From: Microbacterium hominis NBRC 15708
GTDB lineage: Bacteria; Actinomycetota; Actinomycetes; Actinomycetales; Microbacteriaceae
Length of the DNA: 64,000 bases
Assembly (NCBI RefSeq): GCF_001592125.1
Contig: NZ_BCWI01000013.1
Location: 55,265-119,264, forward strand
Reading direction: 5' to 3'
Part shown: one piece after another, positions 1 to 7,685 of the stretch
How positions within the stretch are numbered: the stretch's first letter is position 1
How the letters are laid out: each line of letters opens with the position of its first letter
Notes under the pieces: model-generated
Told to the model about the DNA's origin: nothing
Database searches by the model: none
The model's input: only the letters and a program-made list of their open reading frames with translations
Translations under genes and position numbers: made by a program

Positions 1-812
1 GCCAGACTGAAGCCGCGGGCCGTCTGCAGGTAGCTGGGCAGCCACGTCAGGTACACCCAGACGGTGTAGAAGATGCCGAAGGCGCCGAGCACCATGAACC
101 ACGTGTTGCGCTGCTGGAGCAGCCGGCCCCAGCCCACCTTCGGCGCGGTCGAGGCGATCGCCTCCTGCGCCTGGGCGCCCTTGATCAGCGCCTGCTCGCT
201 CAGCGTGGGGTCGCGGTAGATGCGGAGCCACACCAGAGCGACGACGATCCCGAGGGCGCCGACGATGACGAACATGCCGCGCCAGCTCATCGTGAGCAGC
301 AGGAAGGTCAGCAGCGGCGGGGCGATGGCGTTGGCGATCTGCGAGCCGGTGTTGACGAGGGCGACCGGCAGAGCGCGTTCGCGCTTGTTGAACCAGCGCT
401 CGTTGACCTTCAGGGCCGAGGTGAAGAACGGCGACTCGGTGATGCCGAGGGCGACCCGCAGCGCGTAGAGCACGCCGAAGGAGTTCGCGGCCGCGGTGAC
501 CATCGACACCAGCGACCAGGCTCCCGCGGCGAAGGCGAACATCCGCTTCGGCCCGAACTTGTCGACCAGGTAGCCCGCGGGCAGGTTCGCGATCGCGTAG
601 GGCCACGAGAACGCCGACAGGAGCAGGCCCATCTCGAAGGCGTTGAGTCCGAACTCCCCGGCGATCGTGGTGTTGGCGACGCTCAGGGTCGAGCGGTCGA
701 GGTAGTTCACCACACCGCCCAGGATGAGGAAGCCGACGAGGAACCAGCGGATCCGGACGGACCTCTTCTCCTGCGTGGTCAGAAGCGGTGTCTCCGCGAG
801 GGTGTCGGTCAT
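1..812 (-). CDS. MFS transporter, ACS (sugar-acid/anion:cation symporter) family, C-terminus off the window
   Basis: Inner-membrane secondary transporter, probably taking up a hexonate or hexuronate. The visible N-terminal ~270 residues start MTDTLAETPLL and carry NYLDRSTLSVAN in TM1 and the loop signature GYLVDKFGPKRMF between TM2 and TM3, both typical of the galactonate/glucarate (ACS) branch of MFS. At least seven hydrophobic segments can be read before the sequence runs off the left edge. The gene lies downstream of, and in the same direction as, the KDPG-type aldolase (105-nt gap), so the pair probably imports and degrades a sugar acid. Substrate is inference; family is clear. The ATG is rev-comp of 810-812. 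Confidence 0.85.
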   Translation of the reverse strand, partial: MTDTLAETPLLTTQEKRSVRIRWFLVGFLILGGVVNYLDRSTLSVANTTIAGEFGLNAFEMGLLLSAFSWPYAIANLPAGYLVDKFGPKRMFAFAAGAWSLVSMVTAAANSFGVLYALRVALGITESPFFTSALKVNERWFNKRERALPVALVNTGSQIANAIAPPLLTFLLLTMSWRGMFVIVGALGIVVALVWLRIYRDPTLSEQALIKGAQAQEAIASTAPKVGWGRLLQQRNTWFMVLGAFGIFYTVWVYLTWLPSYLQTARGFSL

Positions 813-917
813 CGTGTGCACTCCTTTGTGGTGGGCGGTTCGGGGGTTGTCGTGGTCGGGAAGGGGAGGGTGGGACGGGCGGCGTCGCCCGCGCGGGAAG
901 GGCCCGCGGGGGACGGG

Positions 918-1565
918 TCAGTGGCGCGCGTCGCGGATCGCGTCGAGGAAGTCGGTCGCGGCCCGGGTCACGCGCAGGTAGTCGCCGTCGGCTCGCGCCG
1001 CCTTGGTGACGGCCGAGCCGACGCCCACGGCGAGGGCTCCGGCGTCGAACCAGTCGCCGACGTTGTGCACCGTCGCACCGCCGGCCGGCAGCACCGGGGT
1101 CTGCGGCAGCGGTGCCAGGACCGTGCGGAGGTAGTCGGGGCCGGCGATCTCGGTGGGGAACAGCTTGACGATGTCGGCGCCGCTCTCCATCGTCTGGACG
1201 AACTCCGTCGGCGTGAAGGCGCCGCTGATCGTGGCGACCTGGTAGCGGTTGGCCAGGCGGATCATCTGCGGGTTGAGGTTGGGGCTCACGAGCAGCCGGG
1301 CTCCGGCGGTGATGGCCGTGAACGCCGCCTGCTCGTCGAGGACCGTTCCCGCCCCCACGGCGATGCCGTCGTCGGCGAACTCCTGCGACAGCGTGCGGAT
1401 GACATCGAAGGCGCTCGGGACGGAGAGCGTCACCTCGAGTGCGCGGATGCCGCCGGCGACGGCTGCCCGCGCGACGGCGAGGGCCTCGTCCGCCGAGTCC
1501 AGGCGGATGATGAGCAGGGCGCCGGTGTCGGCGATGGCGTGGAGGACTTCATGTTTGCGTAACAT
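918..1565 (-). CDS. 2-dehydro-3-deoxy-6-phosphogluconate/galactonate (KDPG/KDPGal) aldolase
   Basis: Class I aldolase cleaving KDPG or KDPGal to pyruvate and glyceraldehyde 3-phosphate. The 215-residue length is normal. Schiff-base lysine is K134 in DIVKLFP and the general base is E44 in ALEVTLSVP; VGAGTVL is the usual phosphate-loop region. The usual SPGxxP motif reads SPNLNP. I start at MLRKHEV (1565); an upstream in-frame ATG at 1583 exists but adds a tail unlike the family. The gene is divergent from the DeoR regulator, which probably controls it, and is followed by the MFS transporter. KDPG versus KDPGal specificity cannot be decided from sequence alone. Confidence 0.88.
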   Translation of the reverse strand: MLRKHEVLHAIADTGALLIIRLDSADEALAVARAAVAGGIRALEVTLSVPSAFDVIRTLSQEFADDGIAVGAGTVLDEQAAFTAITAGARLLVSPNLNPQMIRLANRYQVATISGAFTPTEFVQTMESGADIVKLFPTEIAGPDYLRTVLAPLPQTPVLPAGGATVHNVGDWFDAGALAVGVGSAVTKAARADGDYLRVTRAATDFLDAIRDARH

Positions 1566-1646
1566 CGATGCACACGGTAGCACAAGAATTCACATGTAGT
1601 AACAATCTCGAACGTGCGCGTGCCGCGGGCGGTCGCGGGACCGCCC

Positions 1647-1661
1647 TAGAATCAGACGACA
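1647..1661 (+). promoter_or_regulatory. -10 box and leaderless start of the DeoR gene
   Basis: TAGAAT at 1647-1652 lies eight bases before the ATG at 1661, a spacing that puts the transcript start at or next to the start codon. A hairpin (GGGCGGTC/GACCGCCC) lies just upstream. The 95-bp gap between the divergent aldolase and DeoR genes also contains AATTCACATGTAGTAACAAT, a candidate operator region. Confidence 0.55.
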
Positions 1662-2461
1662 TGGCCAGCGATCCGCCCCTCATCCCCGAGCAGCGTCAGC
1701 ACGAGCTGCTGCGGCTGCTGCGCGGCGCCGGTGCCCTCAGCATCCGCCATCTCGCCGAGCTCCTCGGCGTCTCGCACATGACGGTGCGCCGCGACATCGT
1801 CGTGCTCGAATCCGAGGGACGCGTCGTGTCGGTGCAGGGCGGCGTACGCCTCACGGAGCGCGCCGGCACCGAGACGCCCCGGGAGCGCACCTCGCGCGCC
1901 GTGCTCGAGCTTCCCCGCAAGAAGGCCATCGCGGGCGAGGCGGCCGCGTTGGTCGTCGACGACAGCGTCGTCTTCCTGGATGCCGGGACCACCTGCGAGG
2001 CGCTCGTGCCGCATCTGGCGCTGCGCAGCGGGGTCACCGTCGTCACCAACGACTTCTTCGCCATCGCGACGCTGCGCGACTACCCCTCGATCCAGACCAT
2101 CCACACCGGCGGCACCGTCGACGCCGCCAGCGGATCCGCGACGGGCCCGCTGGCCGCCGCGACCCTCGGCGCGCTCGCCGTCGACGTCGCCTTCCTCAGC
2201 ACGGGCGCGTGGGACACGACCCACGGCGTCACGACCCCGGAGCTGGACAAGGTCACCCTCAAGCGCGCCGTGCTCGACGCCGCCTCGGTGTGCGTGCTCG
2301 TCGCGGACAGCACCAAGTACGGTGCGAGCGAGCGCTTCAAGGTCGCGCCGCTGGATGCCTTCGACGTCGTCGTCACCGATGACGAGCTCGACGAGGTGGC
2401 GGCCGCGGAGCTTCGTGAGCGCGGCGTCGAGGTGCGGCTGGCGCCGATGGCGGCACCGTGA
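1661..2461 (+). CDS. DeoR-family transcriptional regulator
   Basis: 266-residue sugar-phosphate-responsive repressor. N-terminal winged HTH: QRQHELLRLLRGAGALSI then LAELLGVSHMTVRRDIVVLE (about residues 8-55), the DeoR signature. The C-terminal effector domain has DAGTT (phosphosugar-isomerase-like fold), VVTNDF, LSTGAWD and the late DSTKYG motif that marks DeoRC. It lies divergent to the KDPG-type aldolase/MFS operon, its probable target. Its TGA overlaps the GTG of the CLC gene by 4 nt, an odd coupling. Start at 1661 is preferred over upstream starts because of the HTH position and the TAGAAT box. Confidence 0.9.
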   Translation: MASDPPLIPEQRQHELLRLLRGAGALSIRHLAELLGVSHMTVRRDIVVLESEGRVVSVQGGVRLTERAGTETPRERTSRAVLELPRKKAIAGEAAALVVDDSVVFLDAGTTCEALVPHLALRSGVTVVTNDFFAIATLRDYPSIQTIHTGGTVDAASGSATGPLAAATLGALAVDVAFLSTGAWDTTHGVTTPELDKVTLKRAVLDAASVCVLVADSTKYGASERFKVAPLDAFDVVVTDDELDEVAAAELRERGVEVRLAPMAAP

Positions 2462-3762
2462 CGGCCCGCACGCGGCCGCGTGGGGAGCGCTCGCGCGCCC
2501 GCCGTGCCGGTCTGTGGGCGCTGGTCCGGCTGGGCGTCGCCACCGCCGCGGTCGGCGTCGCGACCGGAGTGGCCGTGCTCCTGCTGGTGTGGATCGTGCA
2601 CACGGTCGAGCACCTCGTGTGGGGAAGCGCCGAAGGCCCCTTCCTCGACGGCCTCGCCCTTCCCTCGCCCTGGTGGCTCCCGATCGTCAGCCTCACCGCC
2701 GCGGGCGTCATCGCCGCCGGGGGCTGGTACCTGCTGCGCCGGTTCGGCCGGCGCATCGCGAGCGTCGAGGAGGGCGTCGCGGGCACGCGGATGCCGGTGT
2801 GGGAGACGCTCGCCGACACCGTCATCCAGGTGACCTCGGTCGGTCTGGGCGCCTCGATCGGCAAGGAGGTGGCGCCGCGGGAGCTGTCCGCGATGGCGGG
2901 CTCCACCCTCGTGCGGTGGTTCGGCATCGACGCGCGCTGGCGGACCATCCTCATCGCCTCGGCGGCCGGCGCGGGTCTCGCCGCCGTCTACAACGTCCCC
3001 CTCGCGGGCGCCCTGTTCGCGATCGAGATCCTGCTGGCGCGGTTCAGCGCCGGGGCCGCTGTCGTGGCGCTGTCGGTGAGCGCCATCGCCACCTTCGTGG
3101 CCCGTCCGCTGGTGGCCGACGGATCGCTCTACCAGGTGGCGCCGGTGGAGGTGAACCCCTCGCTGCTGGTGGCGGCGCTGCTCATCGGCCCCCTCATGGG
3201 CTGGGGGGCGACCAGCTTCTCCGCGGTCACCGCACGACTGTCGCGCCGGCGACCCACCGGGTGGCGGCTGCTGCTCGTCCTCCCGCTGACGTTCGCGGCG
3301 GTGGGGGTCGTGGGCTCGTTCTTCCCCCTGCTGCTCGGCAACGGCCGGGCGCTGGCGACGGCCGGGTTCGATCTCACGCAGCCGGCGCTCCTGCTGCTCG
3401 CTCTGGCGGTCCTGAAGTACGTGGTCACCGCGATCTCGTTGGGCTCGGGTGCGATCGGCGGCACGCTGCAGCCGTCCGTCGCGATCGGCGCGTCGCTCGG
3501 CGCCGCGGGTGCGGCGGGATGGGCGTTCATCTGGCCGGGCGCCGACGCGACCGCCCTGGCGATCGTGGCGGCGGGAGCCTTCCTCGCCGCCAACATGAGG
3601 GCGCCCTTCACGGCCATCGCGCTGATCATCGAGTTCACGGGCACCGGTTTCACCCTGCTGCTGCCCATCTTCCTGGCCGTCGCGGGCGCGCTCGCCGCGT
3701 CACGACTCGTCGGCGGAGGCGGTCTGGGCCGCTTCGCGCCGATCGATCCGGGACGGGAGTGA
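2458..3762 (+). CDS. CLC-type chloride channel/antiporter family protein
   Basis: 434-residue polytopic membrane protein of the CLC family. Signatures: GASIGKEVAPRE (first anion-binding region, GxGIGxExP-like), a long hydrophobic core, GSGAIGGTLQPSVAIGASLG (GGxFxPxLxxGAxxG-like) and the late helix AANMRAPFTAIALIIEFTG. The canonical Phe of GGIFxP is replaced (GGTLQP), and no regulatory CBS domains follow, as in short bacterial CLCs. The start is GTG at 2458 inside the stop of the DeoR gene, implying translational coupling. Transport direction and ion are not predictable here; it could be an H+/Cl- exchanger or another anion carrier. Confidence 0.85.
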   Translation: MTARTRPRGERSRARRAGLWALVRLGVATAAVGVATGVAVLLLVWIVHTVEHLVWGSAEGPFLDGLALPSPWWLPIVSLTAAGVIAAGGWYLLRRFGRRIASVEEGVAGTRMPVWETLADTVIQVTSVGLGASIGKEVAPRELSAMAGSTLVRWFGIDARWRTILIASAAGAGLAAVYNVPLAGALFAIEILLARFSAGAAVVALSVSAIATFVARPLVADGSLYQVAPVEVNPSLLVAALLIGPLMGWGATSFSAVTARLSRRRPTGWRLLLVLPLTFAAVGVVGSFFPLLLGNGRALATAGFDLTQPALLLLALAVLKYVVTAISLGSGAIGGTLQPSVAIGASLGAAGAAGWAFIWPGADATALAIVAAGAFLAANMRAPFTAIALIIEFTGTGFTLLLPIFLAVAGALAASRLVGGGGLGRFAPIDPGRE

Positions 3763-3783
3763 CTCCGCCCCCGGCGAGAGCTC

Positions 3784-4362
3784 TCAGCTCGACCAGGTCG
3801 ACAGCATCCGATCGAGCCCGGCGATCAGCCGCGCGAAGCTCTGCTCCACGCTGACCGGCATCGCGAACCCGCCGCCGTTCTCCAGGGCGCAGAACCCGTG
3901 GAGCGCGGCGCGGAGCGCGCGGGTGGCGTCGACGAGCTGATCGTCGTCGGCGATGTCGTAGCCGCGCAACGTCGCCGAGACGACCTCCTGCACCTCGGCG
4001 GCGGCGCGCGTGTGCGCGTCGTCGCGGCTCTCGCCGGGCAGCGGCGCCCGCTGGGTCGCCGCGTAGCGTCCCGGATGCCGCAGCGCATACGACCGGTAGG
4101 TGCGGCAGAGCCGGTCGAGCGCCTCCGCCCGGGAGACGCCGACGGCCGACATCCGCAGTTCGTGCGCGAGCTCGCGAGTCGCCGCCGTCGCGACGGCGGT
4201 GCGCAGGACCTCGAGCGAGGCGACGTGCTTGTACAGGCTCGGGACCTTGACACCCGCCCTCGCCGCGACCTCCGCAAGGGTGAGCGCCTCGCTGCCGACG
4301 TCGTCGATCGCCTCGAGCGCGACGGCGACCACGGCGCCGGGGGTGAGCCCGGCCCTAGGCAC
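3784..4362 (-). CDS. TetR/AcrR-family transcriptional regulator (WHG-type C-terminal domain)
   Basis: 192-residue repressor. The HTH runs from LTPGAVVAVALEAIDDVG to LAEVAARAGVKVPSLYKHVASLEVL (residues 7-52). The C-terminal domain has RHPGRYAATQ and ALRAALHGFCALENGGGF, typical of the TetR subclass with a WHG ligand domain. GTG start at 4362 overlaps the stop of the upstream alpha/beta-hydrolase by 8 nt, so both are one operon. A 15-bp palindrome in front of the hydrolase (5213-5227) is the likely binding site, giving autoregulation. Confidence 0.88.
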   Translation of the reverse strand: MPRAGLTPGAVVAVALEAIDDVGSEALTLAEVAARAGVKVPSLYKHVASLEVLRTAVATAATRELAHELRMSAVGVSRAEALDRLCRTYRSYALRHPGRYAATQRAPLPGESRDDAHTRAAAEVQEVVSATLRGYDIADDDQLVDATRALRAALHGFCALENGGGFAMPVSVEQSFARLIAGLDRMLSTWSS

Positions 4363-5203
4363 CCGTCACCTCGCGGCAGAAGGCGACGAGCGCCGGGGTG
4401 ACCCTCTCGGGATCCTCGGCCTGCGGGTAGTGCCCGGCCCCGTCGATCAGCTCCACGCGGGCGTTCAGGCGCTCGGCGACCCACGCCGCCTCCGCCGCGG
4501 GGTCGCGGAAGTCGGGATCGGCGGTTCCCATCACGACCAGCGTGGGGGCCGTGACCCGGGGCAGGCGTTCCTCCGCCGGGGTGTGGTCGGTCCGCGTGGT
4601 GCGCACGAAGGCCGCGGTCGCCCCCGGTCGCGTCATCGCCGCGCGGATGGCGTCGCGGTGCGCGGCGAAGTCGGCGGGGAGGCGGCCCGGGTAGAGCTGG
4701 GGGAGATAGGCCAGCCAGGCGCCGCGCGCCCACGGGCGCTGCATGAGCAGGCGGAAGACTGCGGCGGCAACCGGGTTCGTCGGGGCGTTGCGGACGAACG
4801 GGCCGATCAGCGCGAGGGCGCGGACCGCCTCGGGCGACTCGGCCGCCGCCCACACCGCGGCGCCCGCCGCCATCGAGGTGCCGACGACGACCGCCGGGGC
4901 CCCCAGGTGTGCGATGAGCGCGAGCACGTCGCTTCCGGCGGCCGCATCGTCGTAGGCGGAGAACGTGGCGTCGGAGTCTCCGTGGCCGCGCAGGTCCATG
5001 ACCGCCACGCGGAAGCCGGCGGCGCGGAGCGCGGGCACGGTGTAGCGGTACGCGGCGGCGATCTCGCCCATCCCGGGGACGCAGACGACCAGCGGTCCTT
5101 CTCCGGTGAGGCGGTAGGCGACGCGTCCCTCGGGGCGGCGCAGGTGATGGATGCCGAGTCGCGCGAACGCGGCGGCGGCGGTGTCGTTCGGGCTTGTTTC
5201 CAT
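4355..5203 (-). CDS. alpha/beta-hydrolase
   Basis: 282-residue soluble serine hydrolase. Beta-strand plus oxyanion region LVVCVPGMGEIAAAYRY, DLRGHGDSD, nucleophile elbow VVGTSMAAGAAV (G-T-S-M-A, Ser nucleophile), acid residue region LVVMGTADPDFRDP and catalytic His in DGAGHYPQAEDPERV. The order and spacing are those of the epoxide-hydrolase/haloperoxidase-like branch. Co-transcribed with the TetR regulator whose gene overlaps its end; the substrate is unknown and may be the regulator's ligand. ATG at 5203. Confidence 0.85.
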   Translation of the reverse strand: METSPNDTAAAAFARLGIHHLRRPEGRVAYRLTGEGPLVVCVPGMGEIAAAYRYTVPALRAAGFRVAVMDLRGHGDSDATFSAYDDAAAGSDVLALIAHLGAPAVVVGTSMAAGAAVWAAAESPEAVRALALIGPFVRNAPTNPVAAAVFRLLMQRPWARGAWLAYLPQLYPGRLPADFAAHRDAIRAAMTRPGATAAFVRTTRTDHTPAEERLPRVTAPTLVVMGTADPDFRDPAAEAAWVAERLNARVELIDGAGHYPQAEDPERVTPALVAFCREVTGA

Positions 5204-5212
5204 AGCCCTAAA

Positions 5213-5227
5213 GCTAATGACATTAGC
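5213..5227. promoter_or_regulatory. Candidate TetR operator
   Basis: GCTAATG-A-CATTAGC, a perfect 7+7 inverted repeat around one base, 10 nt upstream of the hydrolase start. Size and symmetry fit a TetR dimer site, and the only TetR gene nearby is co-transcribed with the hydrolase. Confidence 0.6.
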
Positions 5228-5256
5228 CATACCTGTCAACCCCGCTCCGTCGACGG

Positions 5257-6993
5257 TCAGCGCACCTCCGCGTCGGTCGTGCCGAACAGTCCGTCGCCGT
5301 GCTCCACCAGCGCGTCGAACGCCTCGCCGTAGGTGGTGGGGATGACGGCGTCGCGGTTGAAGCGCGACATCAGCAGCCCCACCAGTCCGCGCGCGGGCGA
5401 CGTGAGCGGCCGCCGTTTGTGCGTCGCGGTGGTCTGCTCGGCGACCGCCTCGGGGTTGGGCGGTCGCCACAGCGACGACGGCTGCGGCCACGTGTAGGGC
5501 TGGCGCGGCACCGTGAGATTGATCGCGTTGAAGACGGGGTTGGCCCCGGCATCCCTCGCGGTCAGCGGCCGGAGCCCGTGGAGGCGGCAGAGCGTGTTGA
5601 TCACCGAGCCGTGGTGCATCTCGTCGTGGATGACCGTTCCCGCGGCGGTGTAGGCGCTGACGACGATCGCCGGCACCCTCAGACCGAGTCGGTCGAAGCG
5701 GAAGCCCATCTCGCCGGGCTCGCCCGATCCGGGCGGAGCCGCGGCGGGCGGCGCCACATGGTCGAAGGTCCCTCCGTGCTCGTCGAAGGTGATGACCAGG
5801 GCCGTGTTCATCGCGTTCGAGCCGCCGCGGGTGCGGCTCGTGCGGATCGCGTCGTAGACGTCCTGGATGAGCTTGTCGCCCGCGCGCACATCCGACACGG
5901 CGCTGTTGTCGATCTCGAGCGTCGACCCGTCGTCGAGGGTCAGGGTGCCGTCGCGCAGCTCGCCCCAGGGCGGGTGCATGTCGTTGTGGTTGAAGATCAT
6001 GCGGGGCTCGATGAACGAGTACGCGGGCAGCGTGCCCTGCGCGGCATCGGCGTAGAACTGGCGCATGTCGCGGAAGTTCGTCTTCCAGTACTGCTCCAGC
6101 ACGGGCGCGTGCAGCATCCCGGTCAGCGACACGAGCTGCGTCGGGTCGTAGTACACCCGCCACGGGATGCCGGCCGCCACCAGCCGGTTGAAGATCGTCG
6201 GTGTCGCCGGCGCCTCGATCCACTTCTCGTAGTCGTCGCCGTCGTGGTTCGTGACGAACCCGTGGGACGTCGACGCGTGGAAGAACGACCGGTTGCAGAA
6301 GGTCTGCGACGGCACGGCCGCGAACCACCGGTCGTACACCGCGAACTCGCGGGCGAGGGTCGAGAGCACCGGCAGCATCTCGGGGGCGAAGCCGCCCATC
6401 GCGACCGCCACCTCCTCGGCCGTGGGCTCCCGTCGCATGCTCAGCCGGAAGTTCACGATGTAGTCCGTGACGAACCCGCTGTTGGCCGGCTGCATGCCCG
6501 CCGGCGGCGCGTTGAACGGATCGGACAGGGGGTGCGCCCGCAGGTCCGCGTTGGACGGCGGGTCGATGACGTCGAACAGCTGCGTGTTCACGTGGGGGTA
6601 GGTCTCGCCCGGGTCGGGCTGCGGCTGCTGCATGATCGCGTCAGTGGAGCCGGCGTAGATGTGCGCCGGAACCGGCACGCCGTCGGGTCCCGCGTTGGCG
6701 TACGCGCCCTGCGCGATCCCGTCGAACTCGCCCGCCGACTTCTCCTGCGCGCTGTAGAGGTGTCCGAGCACGTTGTCGAAGCTGCGGTTCTCGAACATCA
6801 CGACCACGACGTGATCGAAGCCGGGCGCGTGACGCGGGGCGAGCGGCGTGAACTCGGGCGGGTGCACCGTGGCGGCCGTCGTGACCGCCGCCGCCGCGGA
6901 GCCGCCGATCGCCAGCCCCGCCGCGCCGATCCCCGTGCGGCGCAGGAACTCGCGCCGGCTCGTCCCGGCATCCGGGCCCCGTCCGCCTTCCAT
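5257..6993 (-). CDS. Tat-exported phosphoesterase (phospholipase C / acid phosphatase AcpA-like family)
   Basis: 578 residues. The N-terminus has a twin-arginine signal, SRREFLRRTG followed by the hydrophobic run IGAAGLAIGGSAAAA, so the enzyme is exported folded. The metal/nucleophile motif VVVMFENRSFDNVLGHLY (about residues 64-80) and DEHGGTFDHVAPP near residue 405 are hallmarks of the PF04185 phosphoesterase family, which includes bacterial phospholipases C and acid phosphatases. The exact substrate (phospholipid or other phosphomonoester/diester) is not determined. Divergent from the small membrane protein at 7032, with a -10 (TACAAT) six bases before the ATG. Confidence 0.87.
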   Translation of the reverse strand: MEGGRGPDAGTSRREFLRRTGIGAAGLAIGGSAAAAVTTAATVHPPEFTPLAPRHAPGFDHVVVVMFENRSFDNVLGHLYSAQEKSAGEFDGIAQGAYANAGPDGVPVPAHIYAGSTDAIMQQPQPDPGETYPHVNTQLFDVIDPPSNADLRAHPLSDPFNAPPAGMQPANSGFVTDYIVNFRLSMRREPTAEEVAVAMGGFAPEMLPVLSTLAREFAVYDRWFAAVPSQTFCNRSFFHASTSHGFVTNHDGDDYEKWIEAPATPTIFNRLVAAGIPWRVYYDPTQLVSLTGMLHAPVLEQYWKTNFRDMRQFYADAAQGTLPAYSFIEPRMIFNHNDMHPPWGELRDGTLTLDDGSTLEIDNSAVSDVRAGDKLIQDVYDAIRTSRTRGGSNAMNTALVITFDEHGGTFDHVAPPAAAPPGSGEPGEMGFRFDRLGLRVPAIVVSAYTAAGTVIHDEMHHGSVINTLCRLHGLRPLTARDAGANPVFNAINLTVPRQPYTWPQPSSLWRPPNPEAVAEQTTATHKRRPLTSPARGLVGLLMSRFNRDAVIPTTYGEAFDALVEHGDGLFGTTDAEVR

Positions 6994-6999
6994 CCCCCG

Positions 7000-7025
7000 A
7001 TTGTAGGGAGGATGTCGGCTACTCT
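7000..7025. promoter_or_regulatory. Divergent leaderless promoters
   Basis: In the 38-bp gap, minus-strand TACAAT (7005-7000) lies six bases before the phosphoesterase ATG (6993), and plus-strand TACTCT (7020-7025) lies six bases before the ATG at 7032. Both imply leaderless mRNAs from back-to-back promoters. Confidence 0.5.
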
Positions 7026-7031
7026 CTGCCC

Positions 7032-7685
7032 ATGGCTCCGACTCTCCGCTTCGACGGCGCCGCCCGCTACGGGGCGGCCATCGTGCTGGTGATGTTCGGG
7101 GTCTACCTCGGGGTCGCGACCGACTTCTCCGCGATCGTGCAGTCCGAGAGCTTCGCGGGGACGATCGCCACCGACATCCCCTTCCTGAACGCCGCGCAGT
7201 TCCTCCTCGTGCTCGGCGCGATCCTCATCGCGATCGTCCTGCTGCCCACGTCGGGGTGGCGGCGCCTCGGGGCCTTCACGCTGGCCGCCGTCGTGCTGCT
7301 GCTGTGGGCCACCTTCGGGCTCCAGCGCGCCGGCGGGAACCTCGTCGAGCCGGCCGACGTCTGGCGCTTCGTCCTCAACCAGGCGATGGTGATGCTGATC
7401 GCCGGTGTCGGAGGGTGGCTGATCGCCCGGGGACGCCACCCCCTGTCGTGGATCGTGCTGGTCCTCGCGATCATCCCCGCGCTGGTGACGCCGGTCATGA
7501 CCCAGCACAGCTTCCCGAGCGGAGCGATCGCCCTGATCACGCAGGCGATGACCGCCGTGATCGGGTTCGGCGCGGTCTGGCTCGCGGCGGTGATCGACCG
7601 TGCCCAGGGCGGACGCACGCAGACGGGGGCGGATGCCGCGGCATCCGCCCCCGCCTCCGACGCTCAGTCCTCGTCGGTCAGGTAG
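7032..7685 (+). CDS. Small integral membrane protein of unknown function
   Basis: 217 residues. Hydrophobic segments are visible around residues 12-30, 55-75, 80-100, 115-135, 140-158 and 165-190, giving about six membrane spans, with a short Ala/Ser/Asp-rich cytosolic tail. No catalytic motif was recognised. The gene faces the malate synthase gene and overlaps its 3' end by 22 bp; a 30-bp perfect palindrome lies in the last codons and probably serves as a terminator. Function not assigned. Confidence 0.7.
   Translation: MAPTLRFDGAARYGAAIVLVMFGVYLGVATDFSAIVQSESFAGTIATDIPFLNAAQFLLVLGAILIAIVLLPTSGWRRLGAFTLAAVVLLLWATFGLQRAGGNLVEPADVWRFVLNQAMVMLIAGVGGWLIARGRHPLSWIVLVLAIIPALVTPVMTQHSFPSGAIALITQAMTAVIGFGAVWLAAVIDRAQGGRTQTGADAAASAPASDAQSSSVR
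7624..7653. terminator. 30-bp perfect palindrome, probable bidirectional terminator
   Basis: Two 15-base arms with no loop, core GGATGCCGCGGCATCC (7631-7646). It lies in the last codons of the membrane-protein gene, 11 bases beyond the malate synthase stop at 7664, so it is suited to end both convergent transcripts. No T-tract follows. Confidence 0.55.

Noticed and set aside
5299..7092. Plus-strand open frame opposite the phosphoesterase
   Set aside because: The minus-strand frame has a Tat signal and enzyme motifs; the other has none.
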